From Acetobacter thailandicus (lineage in GTDB: Bacteria > Pseudomonadota > Alphaproteobacteria > Acetobacterales > Acetobacteraceae), in NCBI RefSeq assembly GCF_011516655.1, contig NZ_WOSV01000003.1:124001-188000 (forward strand): a stretch of 64,000 bases of DNA. The letters run 5' to 3'. Under the pieces are notes generated by a model. The model did no database searches and was not told the DNA's origin. It worked only from the letters and a program-made list of their open reading frames with translations. Position 1 is the first letter of the stretch, and every line of letters starts with the position of its first letter. Below are positions 35,023 through 43,105 of the stretch, piece by piece. The translations under genes were made by a program, and so were the position numbers.

Positions 35023-37203
35023 TTGCCAGACATTCTTCCCTTTCTTCTGAAGCACATAAAGCCGCTGGAGCGTCTGAACGCCTTCAGTCAGTCTGAAAAT
35101 AAGTTACTGGCAAAATGGAAATGGCTGTTTGCGCCATCATTGCCAGCGCTTAGCTTTGCCATTCGTACCACCGTAGCCTCCCTGATCGCACTGTATCTTG
35201 CGATGTGGATGGAAATGGCTGATCCGCAATGGGCGGCTATGACTGTGTGGATTGTAGCACAGGGCTCACGAGGTGAATCCCTCTCCAAAGCCAGATGGCG
35301 TCTTGTTGGTACAGCTGTGGGCGTAACCATGGCTATTACGCTCATTTCGTCTTTTATTCAGCAGGCCTGGCTGTTTTTCCCTGCACTGGGCATATGGGTG
35401 GGGTTATGCTGCACGCTGGCTACATTAGTACGTAATTTTCGCTCTTATGCTTTGGTGCTGGCCGGGTACACCTGCGCCATTATTTCCATCGGCTCCATTC
35501 AGACCCCTCAGAATGTCTTTATGATTGCCATGTCACGTGCCACGTACATTGTTCTTGGTATCGTTTGTGAAAGCACCATCGCAGGTCTTTTCAGTTCAAA
35601 CCTGGCAACCACGGCACGCCGCAACATCCGTGAAAAACTGCATACAGCACTGGGTAGCGTGTCTGTGTCAGTAGCCGGCCTTTTATCCGGCTCTGAAAAT
35701 GCAATGATCCGTTCACGAGAGATGTTTGGCCCACTGCTCTCGATCAATGATCAGATAGAGTTTTCAGAAGTGGAAATGGGGCCACATGGCCATGAGGGAG
35801 ACCATGCACGCGCTGCCCTTGCTGCAGTTTCTGTTTTGCTCTCCCGCGGGCTAGGCATGGCGGTGCGCCTGCAGTACCTCGACAGTGACCAGCCTGCATT
35901 TCAGAAAACCGCAGCACAGGTTAGCAGCTTCCTTAATACTGTCACTCAGAACCTCGATACTGATGAACATGTCCAGGAGTTGCTGCATGACCTGCAACAT
36001 TTGCGCGGCGAATGCCGCCAGCAGATTGTCGATGCGCTGACGCAGGAAATCAGTACGCCCAATGAAGAACAAAGCGTCGAAAAGGTACAGGCCTTACTTG
36101 ATAACCGTATTCTGCATAACGCGCTTGATGAATTGTTGCTGGAGCTTGAGCAGGCCATTAAAGAATATGATGCCAGCCATCATGTCATACGCGGTGACCA
36201 CTTCCATTTTCGTATGCAGGCACATAACGACCAGCGGGAAGCACTGTATAACGGAATAAGAGCTTTTGCCGCTATTACCGCCGCAGGCCTGATATGGGAG
36301 ATCACTGCCTGGCCATCAGGACTGACTTTCATTACGTTTGTGGCTATTGTCTGCGGGCTGTTTGCCACGCGTGAAAACCCTGTTCTGGCCAGTACGCATT
36401 TTCTTTACGGCACATTATGGGCCGTTGCGATCTCTGCCATCCTTGTTTTTATTGTCATACCCCCTCAGGCTGACTACGAAACGCTGGCAGCTACATTTGC
36501 GCTTCCGATGATTGCTGGCGGGCTGGCTGCGCGTAATGCAGCGACTGCCTTACCTTCAGCTGCATACACACTCTTGCTGCCAAACTTTGTCGCTCCCAGT
36601 AACCATGGCCGGGAAAATGAACTCGCCTGGTTTAACTCAACAAGCAGCGTTATCCTTGGCATTGCGTTTGCTATTATCGTGTTTAAAATTGTTCTTCCCT
36701 TCGATAATGCAAGTGAACGCTGGCGTATGCGCCGCAGCATGCTTAACGAACTGCGCTTTCTGGCCTCCGCACATCCTATTCCGGAGACAAGGGACTGGAT
36801 TGGTCGTAACATTGACCGCTTTTCACGGCTGATCCGTCATGCCGGACCAAAACCTTCAGCTACCATTGAAGGCTGCCTTCAGGGCACTCTGGCAACCATG
36901 ACTATAGGTCTCAACATTATACGCTTGCGAAACCTGCTCGCGCGGCAGCAAATTCCTCCACAGGCCCGCCGCACGATAGAAGTCGTCATGCTACGTATGG
37001 AGCGTTTTACAGGTAAATATGACCGCACAGCGCAGACCGCACAGCGTGCAACCAACATTCTGCGCCGTCTGGAGGCAACCGAACCCAATATTACAACAAG
37101 GATCGAGCTGACGCGTGCCATTGCCTATCTGATTGTTGTGTCGCACGAGCTCAGGGCTAATGCTGTTTTCCTCGACACATCAAAGCCCTTCAAGGTCAGA
37201 TAA
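35023..37203 (+). CDS. FUSC family exporter (aromatic acid exporter AaeB-like)
   Basis: 726 residues arranged as two repeats of a membrane-helix bundle (about 50-190 and 405-545), each followed by a cytoplasmic helical domain. FAIRTTVASLIALYLAMWMEMADPQWAAMTVWIVAQ and GIRAFAAITAAGLIWEITAWPSG are typical FUSC repeats. Members export aromatic acids or confer resistance to such compounds. The only possible start is TTG 35023 without a proper binding site (a stop codon lies 15 bases upstream), so the N-terminus is uncertain. Confidence 0.85.
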   Translation: MPDILPFLLKHIKPLERLNAFSQSENKLLAKWKWLFAPSLPALSFAIRTTVASLIALYLAMWMEMADPQWAAMTVWIVAQGSRGESLSKARWRLVGTAVGVTMAITLISSFIQQAWLFFPALGIWVGLCCTLATLVRNFRSYALVLAGYTCAIISIGSIQTPQNVFMIAMSRATYIVLGIVCESTIAGLFSSNLATTARRNIREKLHTALGSVSVSVAGLLSGSENAMIRSREMFGPLLSINDQIEFSEVEMGPHGHEGDHARAALAAVSVLLSRGLGMAVRLQYLDSDQPAFQKTAAQVSSFLNTVTQNLDTDEHVQELLHDLQHLRGECRQQIVDALTQEISTPNEEQSVEKVQALLDNRILHNALDELLLELEQAIKEYDASHHVIRGDHFHFRMQAHNDQREALYNGIRAFAAITAAGLIWEITAWPSGLTFITFVAIVCGLFATRENPVLASTHFLYGTLWAVAISAILVFIVIPPQADYETLAATFALPMIAGGLAARNAATALPSAAYTLLLPNFVAPSNHGRENELAWFNSTSSVILGIAFAIIVFKIVLPFDNASERWRMRRSMLNELRFLASAHPIPETRDWIGRNIDRFSRLIRHAGPKPSATIEGCLQGTLATMTIGLNIIRLRNLLARQQIPPQARRTIEVVMLRMERFTGKYDRTAQTAQRATNILRRLEATEPNITTRIELTRAIAYLIVVSHELRANAVFLDTSKPFKVR

Positions 37204-37208
37204 TACCG

Positions 37209-37244
37209 CGCCTGCAGGCAAAGTATCATTTTACTGCGCAGGCG
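37209..37244. repeat. Inverted repeat between convergent genes
   Basis: CGCCTGC (37209-37215) and GCAGGCG (37238-37244) flank 22 bases at the junction of the FUSC gene (plus) and the lipoprotein gene (minus). There is no T run on either side. It may mark the 3' ends of both transcripts. Confidence 0.3.
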
Positions 37245-38097
37245 GGGCCAGAGGATGCAATAAAACGCCACCTGCGAGCTGCCCCCACTGATCGGCATCT
37301 TTTTGCATCTGACTGCCAGATTGCGCTGCAGCACTCTGAGCCGCACGAGCCCATAAAGAGGCTGCACCTGCATGATCGCCCGAGATGCTGGCCGCACGCG
37401 CTGCCAGAGCCAGAGCTCTCGACATTTCGTTATACGAACCCTCATCTCGTCTCAGGTCAGCAACCTCACGGGCAAGAGACATAGCCTGAGCCGGGTTGGT
37501 TTTAATGAGAGACAGTGCCTCAATCTCTTTTTTATCAGCCAGCACAGAAACAGAAACCGGCTTTTTCATATTATGAAGGCGTGTATATGCACGTTGTAAA
37601 GCGGCATTATCACCACTGTCATACCCTGCCAGCCCCATAATAAGCGCTGCACGACCTGCAAGGTCTTTATCAGCCTCAGCCATAGGCGCCGCAGCATCCT
37701 CTATCGCCTGCGTATAATTTTTCAGCTGATAGTAAGCAGCTGCCTGGACCAGCTTTAACGATACGACTGACGTATCATGGCGAATAAGAAGTGTCTGACT
37801 AACGTCCTGAACTGTCTTTAAAGCATCCTGCGGCTGACCCGCCGCGAGCTGAGATACAGCAAGGTTATAACCAGCCTCGGCCATTGCCGGACCGTCATCA
37901 CGCTTAAGAGCCTGCTGCCCGGCCGTGCGATATTCACTCATCGCGACCTTATAGCGCTTCAGGTCAAAAGCGCTCTCACCCGTGTCCATTGCCTGAGCAT
38001 AAACAGGATCATCAAAAGCTATTGGTGCCGGCTGTGACGTACTACCGCAGGCGGCGAGAGACATCAGCGCGGCGGATGAAAGAATTATTTTTTTCAT
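37231..38097 (-). CDS. Lipoprotein with TPR-like repeats, last gene of the MCE operon
   Basis: 288 residues. The signal peptide ends in the lipobox LAAC (Cys17), followed by GSTSQP. The mature part is helical and repeat-like (AFDLKRYKVAMSEYRTAGQQAL, AGYNLAVSQLAAGQPQDALKT, LKNYTQAIEDAAAP), consistent with TPR or Sel1-type units. MCE systems often include an auxiliary lipoprotein (PqiC or Mla-associated), but those are not TPR proteins, so this may be a different partner. The start overlaps the MCE gene stop by four bases. Confidence 0.75.
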   Translation of the reverse strand: MKKIILSSAALMSLAACGSTSQPAPIAFDDPVYAQAMDTGESAFDLKRYKVAMSEYRTAGQQALKRDDGPAMAEAGYNLAVSQLAAGQPQDALKTVQDVSQTLLIRHDTSVVSLKLVQAAAYYQLKNYTQAIEDAAAPMAEADKDLAGRAALIMGLAGYDSGDNAALQRAYTRLHNMKKPVSVSVLADKKEIEALSLIKTNPAQAMSLAREVADLRRDEGSYNEMSRALALAARAASISGDHAGAASLWARAAQSAAAQSGSQMQKDADQWGQLAGGVLLHPLAPPAQ

Positions 38098-39053
38098 GGC
38101 TGCACCCTGCGTGGTGGCAACCAGCCTTTTTTACTGTTTTTTGGCTGCCCTGAACCGCCAAGTAACCACATGCCACGCAGCTGGTTTGTAAGTTTCTGAA
38201 GGCTGTAAAGAGTTGTCTGAGCCTGGGTCAGCAACGCAGGCAGATCAGCTGTACTGTCCTGCACACTGGCCGCGATTGCCGGCAGATGCGGTGTCGTTTT
38301 TGCCAGGTCACCCGACATCGACTTTACATTTCCCATTGTTGCGTCAGCTTTACTCATGATAGTCGCCATCTGATTTTCTATCGGCTTCAGCTGACTAATG
38401 ACCGTATTGAGTGATACGATTGTTTTCTCTGCATCTTTAATCAGTGCATCATTGGTCAGAAGCTGGCCAACAGAGCCTTTTCCTTCGTGCATAGCCGTCA
38501 TAGTGGCATCAAGCTCAGCCATCATATGACGCGCACTCTCCAGTGTAGGAACAATCTGCGTCTTAATATCATTCAGCGTTGCTGTGATCATATCACCAGG
38601 ATTAGGAGCCGGCGTCGCACTGATAACAGCATAATCCCAGTTCATCGGGGCACCATATCCCCGGTTCAGATCAAGATAAGACGACCCTGCCACAATAAAC
38701 TGCTTGCGAATAACTGCCGTACTGTCACGACGGATAAAGGGCTTAGCCTGCAGGTCAAGGTCAACAATTACATACATATCGCCTGAAGGGTTCAGCTTGA
38801 TGGAACGAATAGTGCCAGCATGCGCCCCCAGTAACTGAACATCACCCCCGACGGTCAGCCCCTCAACACCACCTGCGGGCAGTGTAACGCGTAAGATAGC
38901 CGGTGGCGTCAGCCAGTCACGCAGCACCCCGGCCTCGACGATAACCCCACCGAAGGCTACCAGGCTCAGTATTACAAGGAGCCCCACCCACTCGTCCGTA
39001 TATCGGAGTGAGATTAATGGCTTAACTTTCTGTCGTAAACGAATCTGAAACAT
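38094..39053 (-). CDS. MCE/MlaD family substrate-binding protein
   Basis: 319 residues: one N-terminal membrane helix (about 24-43), a single MCE domain at roughly 54-130 (LTVGGDVQLLGAHAGTIRSIKL, IVAGSSYLDLNRGYG), and a long helical C-terminal part ending in a basic tail (KKGWLPPRRVQP). MlaD-type proteins form hexameric rings that bind phospholipid in the periplasm and contact the MlaE-MlaF transporter. The start overlaps the ATPase-like gene by one base. Confidence 0.87.
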   Translation of the reverse strand: MFQIRLRQKVKPLISLRYTDEWVGLLVILSLVAFGGVIVEAGVLRDWLTPPAILRVTLPAGGVEGLTVGGDVQLLGAHAGTIRSIKLNPSGDMYVIVDLDLQAKPFIRRDSTAVIRKQFIVAGSSYLDLNRGYGAPMNWDYAVISATPAPNPGDMITATLNDIKTQIVPTLESARHMMAELDATMTAMHEGKGSVGQLLTNDALIKDAEKTIVSLNTVISQLKPIENQMATIMSKADATMGNVKSMSGDLAKTTPHLPAIAASVQDSTADLPALLTQAQTTLYSLQKLTNQLRGMWLLGGSGQPKNSKKGWLPPRRVQP

Positions 39054-39754
39054 TAGCCTGCCCGCACCGCCACGAGTCCATCATCCACAAGGCGCCACAT
39101 ACTGGTGGCTAACTGACGATAGCGCCTTTGCACTGTATTATTACGCACCAGCCAGATTACTCCAGCTTCTTTATTTCGGGCTGCAACAACAGCACCAACA
39201 AAAGCCTCTTCAAGATCAGCAGGGCATGCCTCCAGCAGATTTTCGAGAAGAAGAATCTGAGGGTTACCTAAAAACGCCCTGACACAGGATGCCCTGATAA
39301 GGTCTGTCTCAGAAAGCATATCCGGACGCAACACTGGCAAACCTGGCAAACCAAACCAGCTGCTCAGCTGTGTTGCCTCAATAACAACCTCACTCATATC
39401 ACGCGTCGTATGATGTAGCTGCTGCAGGCCTATTCCCATATAAGTGCCGAGAAAATCAGGCCAGCTGGAGCGGTGTGACATCCGGCCAATCCGTCCGCGC
39501 AGAGCATTTTTCTCCCGGTCGCGTAAATCTGCCCAGTCAAGCCCCATAAATTTAACGGCACCATCAACCAGCGGGACAAGCCCTGAGCACATATCTGCAA
39601 AAGCAGTAGCCCGGCTGTTGTCACGCACTTCTATGATAGCACACTCACCAGGCATCAGTTTCATACTGAATGGTACAGGTGGTAACCCACTCTCATCAAA
39701 TGACGGAACAGCTTTATTCAGCTCTAAAACCGGACCTGTTGCACGTGTGTACAT
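39053..39754 (-). CDS. Degenerate ABC ATPase (MlaF-like) lacking all nucleotide-binding motifs
   Basis: 233 residues with the overall layout of an MCE-type ABC ATPase, but every catalytic element is replaced. Walker A is EVRDNSRAT (42-50) instead of GxxGxGKST. The Q-loop region reads GRMSH. The signature is LSETD (147-151) instead of LSGGx. Walker B is ILLLENLL (167-174) without the Asp-Glu pair. The H-loop region is WLVRNNT. The frame is intact and coupled to both neighbours, so it is probably an expressed pseudo-ATPase rather than a decaying gene. A partner ATPase elsewhere could energise the permease. Confidence 0.75.
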   Translation of the reverse strand: MYTRATGPVLELNKAVPSFDESGLPPVPFSMKLMPGECAIIEVRDNSRATAFADMCSGLVPLVDGAVKFMGLDWADLRDREKNALRGRIGRMSHRSSWPDFLGTYMGIGLQQLHHTTRDMSEVVIEATQLSSWFGLPGLPVLRPDMLSETDLIRASCVRAFLGNPQILLLENLLEACPADLEEAFVGAVVAARNKEAGVIWLVRNNTVQRRYRQLATSMWRLVDDGLVAVRAG

Positions 39755-39756
39755 AT

Positions 39757-40659
39757 TCAGAAATCCAGACTAAACAAAACGCTGACAGCCATAACAATCA
39801 ACATACCGCGGGAAAATCCGCGAGGTAAAAGCGTACGAAGGTTATCCTGACTGGTCGCAGTCAGCCCTGTAATACAGGAACCAACCCCTACCACAAACCC
39901 GACAGTAACAAATTTCAGAGGGATCATAATATAATCTGCCGTAGACATGGCAGAAATAACATCATTAAAAAAAGACCATACCGGACTTGTCACAACTCCC
40001 GAAACGCGACTGATAATATACCCGGTCAACAGTGACGCGATTGAAAAGACTATGCCCAGCGTAAAACCGGCAACGGTGAACGCAAGGGTACGAGGCATAA
40101 CAAGCAGCAAAAACGGGTCGATGCCCTGTGCCTGAAATGAGCGGATCTGCCCGCCTGTTGTCAGAAGGCCAAGCTCTGTTACAGACAGCATGCCATTACG
40201 ACCGAGTAGCAAAATACCGACCAGAATAGGCGCTATCTCACGGACAACCACGTTAATCAGGATAGAGCCGGTCATTTTGGCCATACCAGCCACACCAAGC
40301 CAGTATATTGTTTGTGAAACCGCAGCGACGCCGGTAAGTGTTCCTGCAAAGAGCGTTGCAATTAAACCACCACCAATCACGCTGTTCATGGTCGTGCCAA
40401 ATTCATAACGCACTGTACGTCGCCAGGCATTCTGACTGATACTCTCAAACAGAACCCCCCAGCAGGCCCCCAGCATCACCAGAAAAAACCAGACCTGATG
40501 GCGCACAAGCCGCCCAAGCGCCCCTGTTTTTTTTACCAGCCACAAAAAAAGACGCAGCAGGAGGCTCTGCTTCTGATGCATCTGAATGCTATCGCTAAGA
40601 ATAGCATCATTTTCATCACCACCACCCTGTGCGGGCAGTTTGCTCTCCCCCCCGCTCAT
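39757..40659 (-). CDS. MlaE-type permease of an MCE transport system
   Basis: 300 residues. A polar N-terminus of about 45 residues is followed by the MlaE domain with five or six membrane helices: GGGLIATLFAGTLTGVAAVSQ, the conserved REIAPILVGILLLGRNGMLSVTELG (compare REx3P-type motif of MlaE) and VVGVGSCITGLTATS. In Mla systems this subunit moves phospholipid between membranes. The start overlaps the sensor stop by four bases; the ATPase-like gene begins two bases after its stop. Confidence 0.87.
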   Translation of the reverse strand: MSGGESKLPAQGGGDENDAILSDSIQMHQKQSLLLRLFLWLVKKTGALGRLVRHQVWFFLVMLGACWGVLFESISQNAWRRTVRYEFGTTMNSVIGGGLIATLFAGTLTGVAAVSQTIYWLGVAGMAKMTGSILINVVVREIAPILVGILLLGRNGMLSVTELGLLTTGGQIRSFQAQGIDPFLLLVMPRTLAFTVAGFTLGIVFSIASLLTGYIISRVSGVVTSPVWSFFNDVISAMSTADYIMIPLKFVTVGFVVGVGSCITGLTATSQDNLRTLLPRGFSRGMLIVMAVSVLFSLDF

Positions 40660-42992
40660 CGGTGTGCTGCCAGAATGTAAGCGCGGCTCAGACCGAGGTG
40701 AGGCGCAAAGAAGGTTCCTCTGCTACGGAACAGATAACGGTCACGCAACACAGTATAAACACGTTCTGTCACCTGAACGGTACCCGCGCCCGCTGCCCCC
40801 TGCGCCATCAGTTCGGCGACTGAAACTGTCTGCCCCCAGAGGTTAAACACTTTGGGCTCATGTCCGACCTCACGGCCAAAAGCAGCCCCGTAATCAAGAC
40901 CCATCGTAAAGACAGGTTCAAGGTTAGCGCCGGCCAGGGCGGCCATAAATGCCTCACGCATTGACAGGGCTGCATTGGCAATGCGCAGCAGAGCCGTTGG
41001 GTCTTCTGCATCTGTACAGCCTGCCGTACAGATCATACGATGCCCGGCAATTTTTACGGCAAAAAGCTGCTGTTCTGTAGCGATACGCTGCACTTCACAG
41101 GCAAGACGATCTATCAGCTGAAGCAGTTCTACTGTTTCTGTATCATTGTGTAAGACAGGGTCGGTGAAAACAACAACCAGCACGGCAACGTGATGATAGA
41201 CACCTGAAGTCTCAGCCAGAGCAGCCTTTGAATCTGCATTCAGCACGGTGTCAAAATGTGGTTTCAGCCCGGAGACCACCTGTGGCACATCATTATCACC
41301 AGCAATAATTTTGCCAGTGTCAGCATCGTTAAACCCTGTTGTACGGTCACCGTACAAACTGGCAAAGCGCACAGCAACAATAGAAGATATCAGATCAACA
41401 AAATAAAGAAGGTGACCAACAGATGACGCATCTTCGAGAACTATTGCGCCAACAACTTCACCGGCTCCGCGCGCAGGATGAACCACGACCCGCTCAGTGC
41501 CGATCTCTCGCATAACCAGCCTTTCAAACTGTGTTGTGCGTGTATCGCCGGTCGCATCGTCAACGGAGAAATTTTCACCATCTTCGAGGGCCTTAAAAAA
41601 CTCCTCCATATCCTGACGAAACATTTCAAATCCGCCGGAATGTGTATCCTGCTTGCTGTCATAGGAATCTTCACAGATCATCGCTGAGCCATCATGCAGA
41701 AAACGCCAGACACTCACACGACGTGCACCGGTAATGTCAGCCAGCTGCTCAGTCAGGACCAGAGGTTCACTGGGGTCATCAAATAAATGCGGCGTTGATG
41801 ATATCTGCTGAACTGAAGCGGCCTCACGCGCGACCTGTCGTTGCTGCGCGACAAGTAATCGGTCTGTACGATCTGTTCTGCGCACCTGGCGGGCCAGCAA
41901 CCCGGCAAGAATTAAAGAGAAAACAATAATAACAGCAGCAAACTGCAAACTCTGTTTGCTACTCTGACGGGCAAAATTCGAAAAATCACTCTCAGGTGCA
42001 GACAACAGCAGCACCCAGCTTTCTGACGAATTCTTAAGAGGAGACGTCATCGTAACATACGGCTTACCATCAACCGTGAAGCTACGAGGTCCGAACCCCC
42101 GCACACGATAATGATCAAAACCCATAGCCAGAATAGGCGAGGTTTTGGCATTAAGTACCATCTTTGCCGGGTCCCAGTCAGCTTCCTTAGCCAGCTTCAT
42201 CAGATGCCGGCCAGCGATGACCCTCCCCTCCGTATCCAGAATGATAGCATTGCCGGTTTTACCGACCTTCATTCTATCAAGAAAACCGCTTAGCTCATTA
42301 AGTGAAATATTTGTAGCGAAAACAACAGTCTGACTATCAATCCCCTTAAATCTCAAAGCACTGGTCATAATAAACTGACCACTGGACGGAAAGAGATACG
42401 GCTGTGTCCACTGCACTGCATCTTTATGCTCCGTCACTTTATACCAGGGACGCAGACGCGGATCATACTCACCTGCCGGATCACTTGCCTCACCGATCTG
42501 CACACCGTCATTGTTATAATAAATGTGATGAAAAACTTTATGCCCCTGAGTTCCCTCAAGAGTTGTCTGCTCAATATTTTTTCTGTCTTTCGTCCGGGCA
42601 ATCATCGTAAAATTGCCCCTGGCGTCGGCCAGGTAGAATGACTCAATTTGTGGTATATTATGCAGCATTGCGCTGCCATATGAAAAAAAGACACGCTTCT
42701 GTACAGCAACAGGCACATGCTCGATCATCCCGCTGGCAACAATATTACCAGCTGAGGCAGGCATGATATAATCTGAAACTTCCTGAGAAATATAACGCTG
42801 CACGGCATCCAGCAGCTCATGCGTCAGCGTTCGCACCCCTGTTCGCGTGGTGTTATACGAGTGCATGCCAATAACGACAATAGCAAGAACACTGAGCACC
42901 AGAGCAAGGCCTGGCAGCACAAGATGAAATAATATACGCCTGACAGAAAAATCGCTTTGTTTCGTCGGGTCAATTATTTCTTCAGAAGACAC
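40656..42992 (-). CDS. Membrane sensor: dCache, GAF and degenerate class III cyclase domain
   Basis: 778 residues. Membrane helices at about 20-42 and 350-367 enclose a periplasmic dCache domain (RPWYKVTEHKDAVQWTQPY is typical). A GAF-like domain follows at about 400-545, then a nucleotide-cyclase homology domain at about 600-755. In that domain the metal-binding Asp of the first strand is Val (VLVVVFTD), KxxGD is KIAGH, and the transition-state Asn and Arg of xNxxxR are Ser and Glu (LWGQTVSVAELMA). Catalysis is therefore unlikely. It overlaps the MlaE gene by four bases. Confidence 0.78.
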   Translation of the reverse strand: MSSEEIIDPTKQSDFSVRRILFHLVLPGLALVLSVLAIVVIGMHSYNTTRTGVRTLTHELLDAVQRYISQEVSDYIMPASAGNIVASGMIEHVPVAVQKRVFFSYGSAMLHNIPQIESFYLADARGNFTMIARTKDRKNIEQTTLEGTQGHKVFHHIYYNNDGVQIGEASDPAGEYDPRLRPWYKVTEHKDAVQWTQPYLFPSSGQFIMTSALRFKGIDSQTVVFATNISLNELSGFLDRMKVGKTGNAIILDTEGRVIAGRHLMKLAKEADWDPAKMVLNAKTSPILAMGFDHYRVRGFGPRSFTVDGKPYVTMTSPLKNSSESWVLLLSAPESDFSNFARQSSKQSLQFAAVIIVFSLILAGLLARQVRRTDRTDRLLVAQQRQVAREAASVQQISSTPHLFDDPSEPLVLTEQLADITGARRVSVWRFLHDGSAMICEDSYDSKQDTHSGGFEMFRQDMEEFFKALEDGENFSVDDATGDTRTTQFERLVMREIGTERVVVHPARGAGEVVGAIVLEDASSVGHLLYFVDLISSIVAVRFASLYGDRTTGFNDADTGKIIAGDNDVPQVVSGLKPHFDTVLNADSKAALAETSGVYHHVAVLVVVFTDPVLHNDTETVELLQLIDRLACEVQRIATEQQLFAVKIAGHRMICTAGCTDAEDPTALLRIANAALSMREAFMAALAGANLEPVFTMGLDYGAAFGREVGHEPKVFNLWGQTVSVAELMAQGAAGAGTVQVTERVYTVLRDRYLFRSRGTFFAPHLGLSRAYILAAHR

Positions 42993-43013
42993 GATTTTTT
43001 TCCACTAAAATCT

Positions 43014-43052
43014 GAATACTCTTTGCTGATGCAAAGAGGGTATTCTTTTTTT
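43014..43052 (+). terminator. Strong stem-loop with T run on the plus strand
   Basis: GAATACTCTTTGC, loop TGAT, GCAAAGAGGGTATTC, then seven T residues on the plus strand. Both flanking genes (ppx and the sensor) are on the minus strand. In their direction the hairpin is followed only by AGATTTTAG. It may act weakly for ppx mRNA and strongly against antisense transcription from the sensor region. Confidence 0.65.
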
Positions 43053-43105
43053 ATAAAAACACACCATAATCTTGCACAAAAAAGATCAGATTAACCAAAT
43101 ATTTT

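Noticed and set aside
39053-39754. Reading the MlaF-like gene as a pseudogene
   Set aside because: The frame has no stop or frameshift, is full length and is coupled to both neighbours, so an expressed degenerate protein is more likely.
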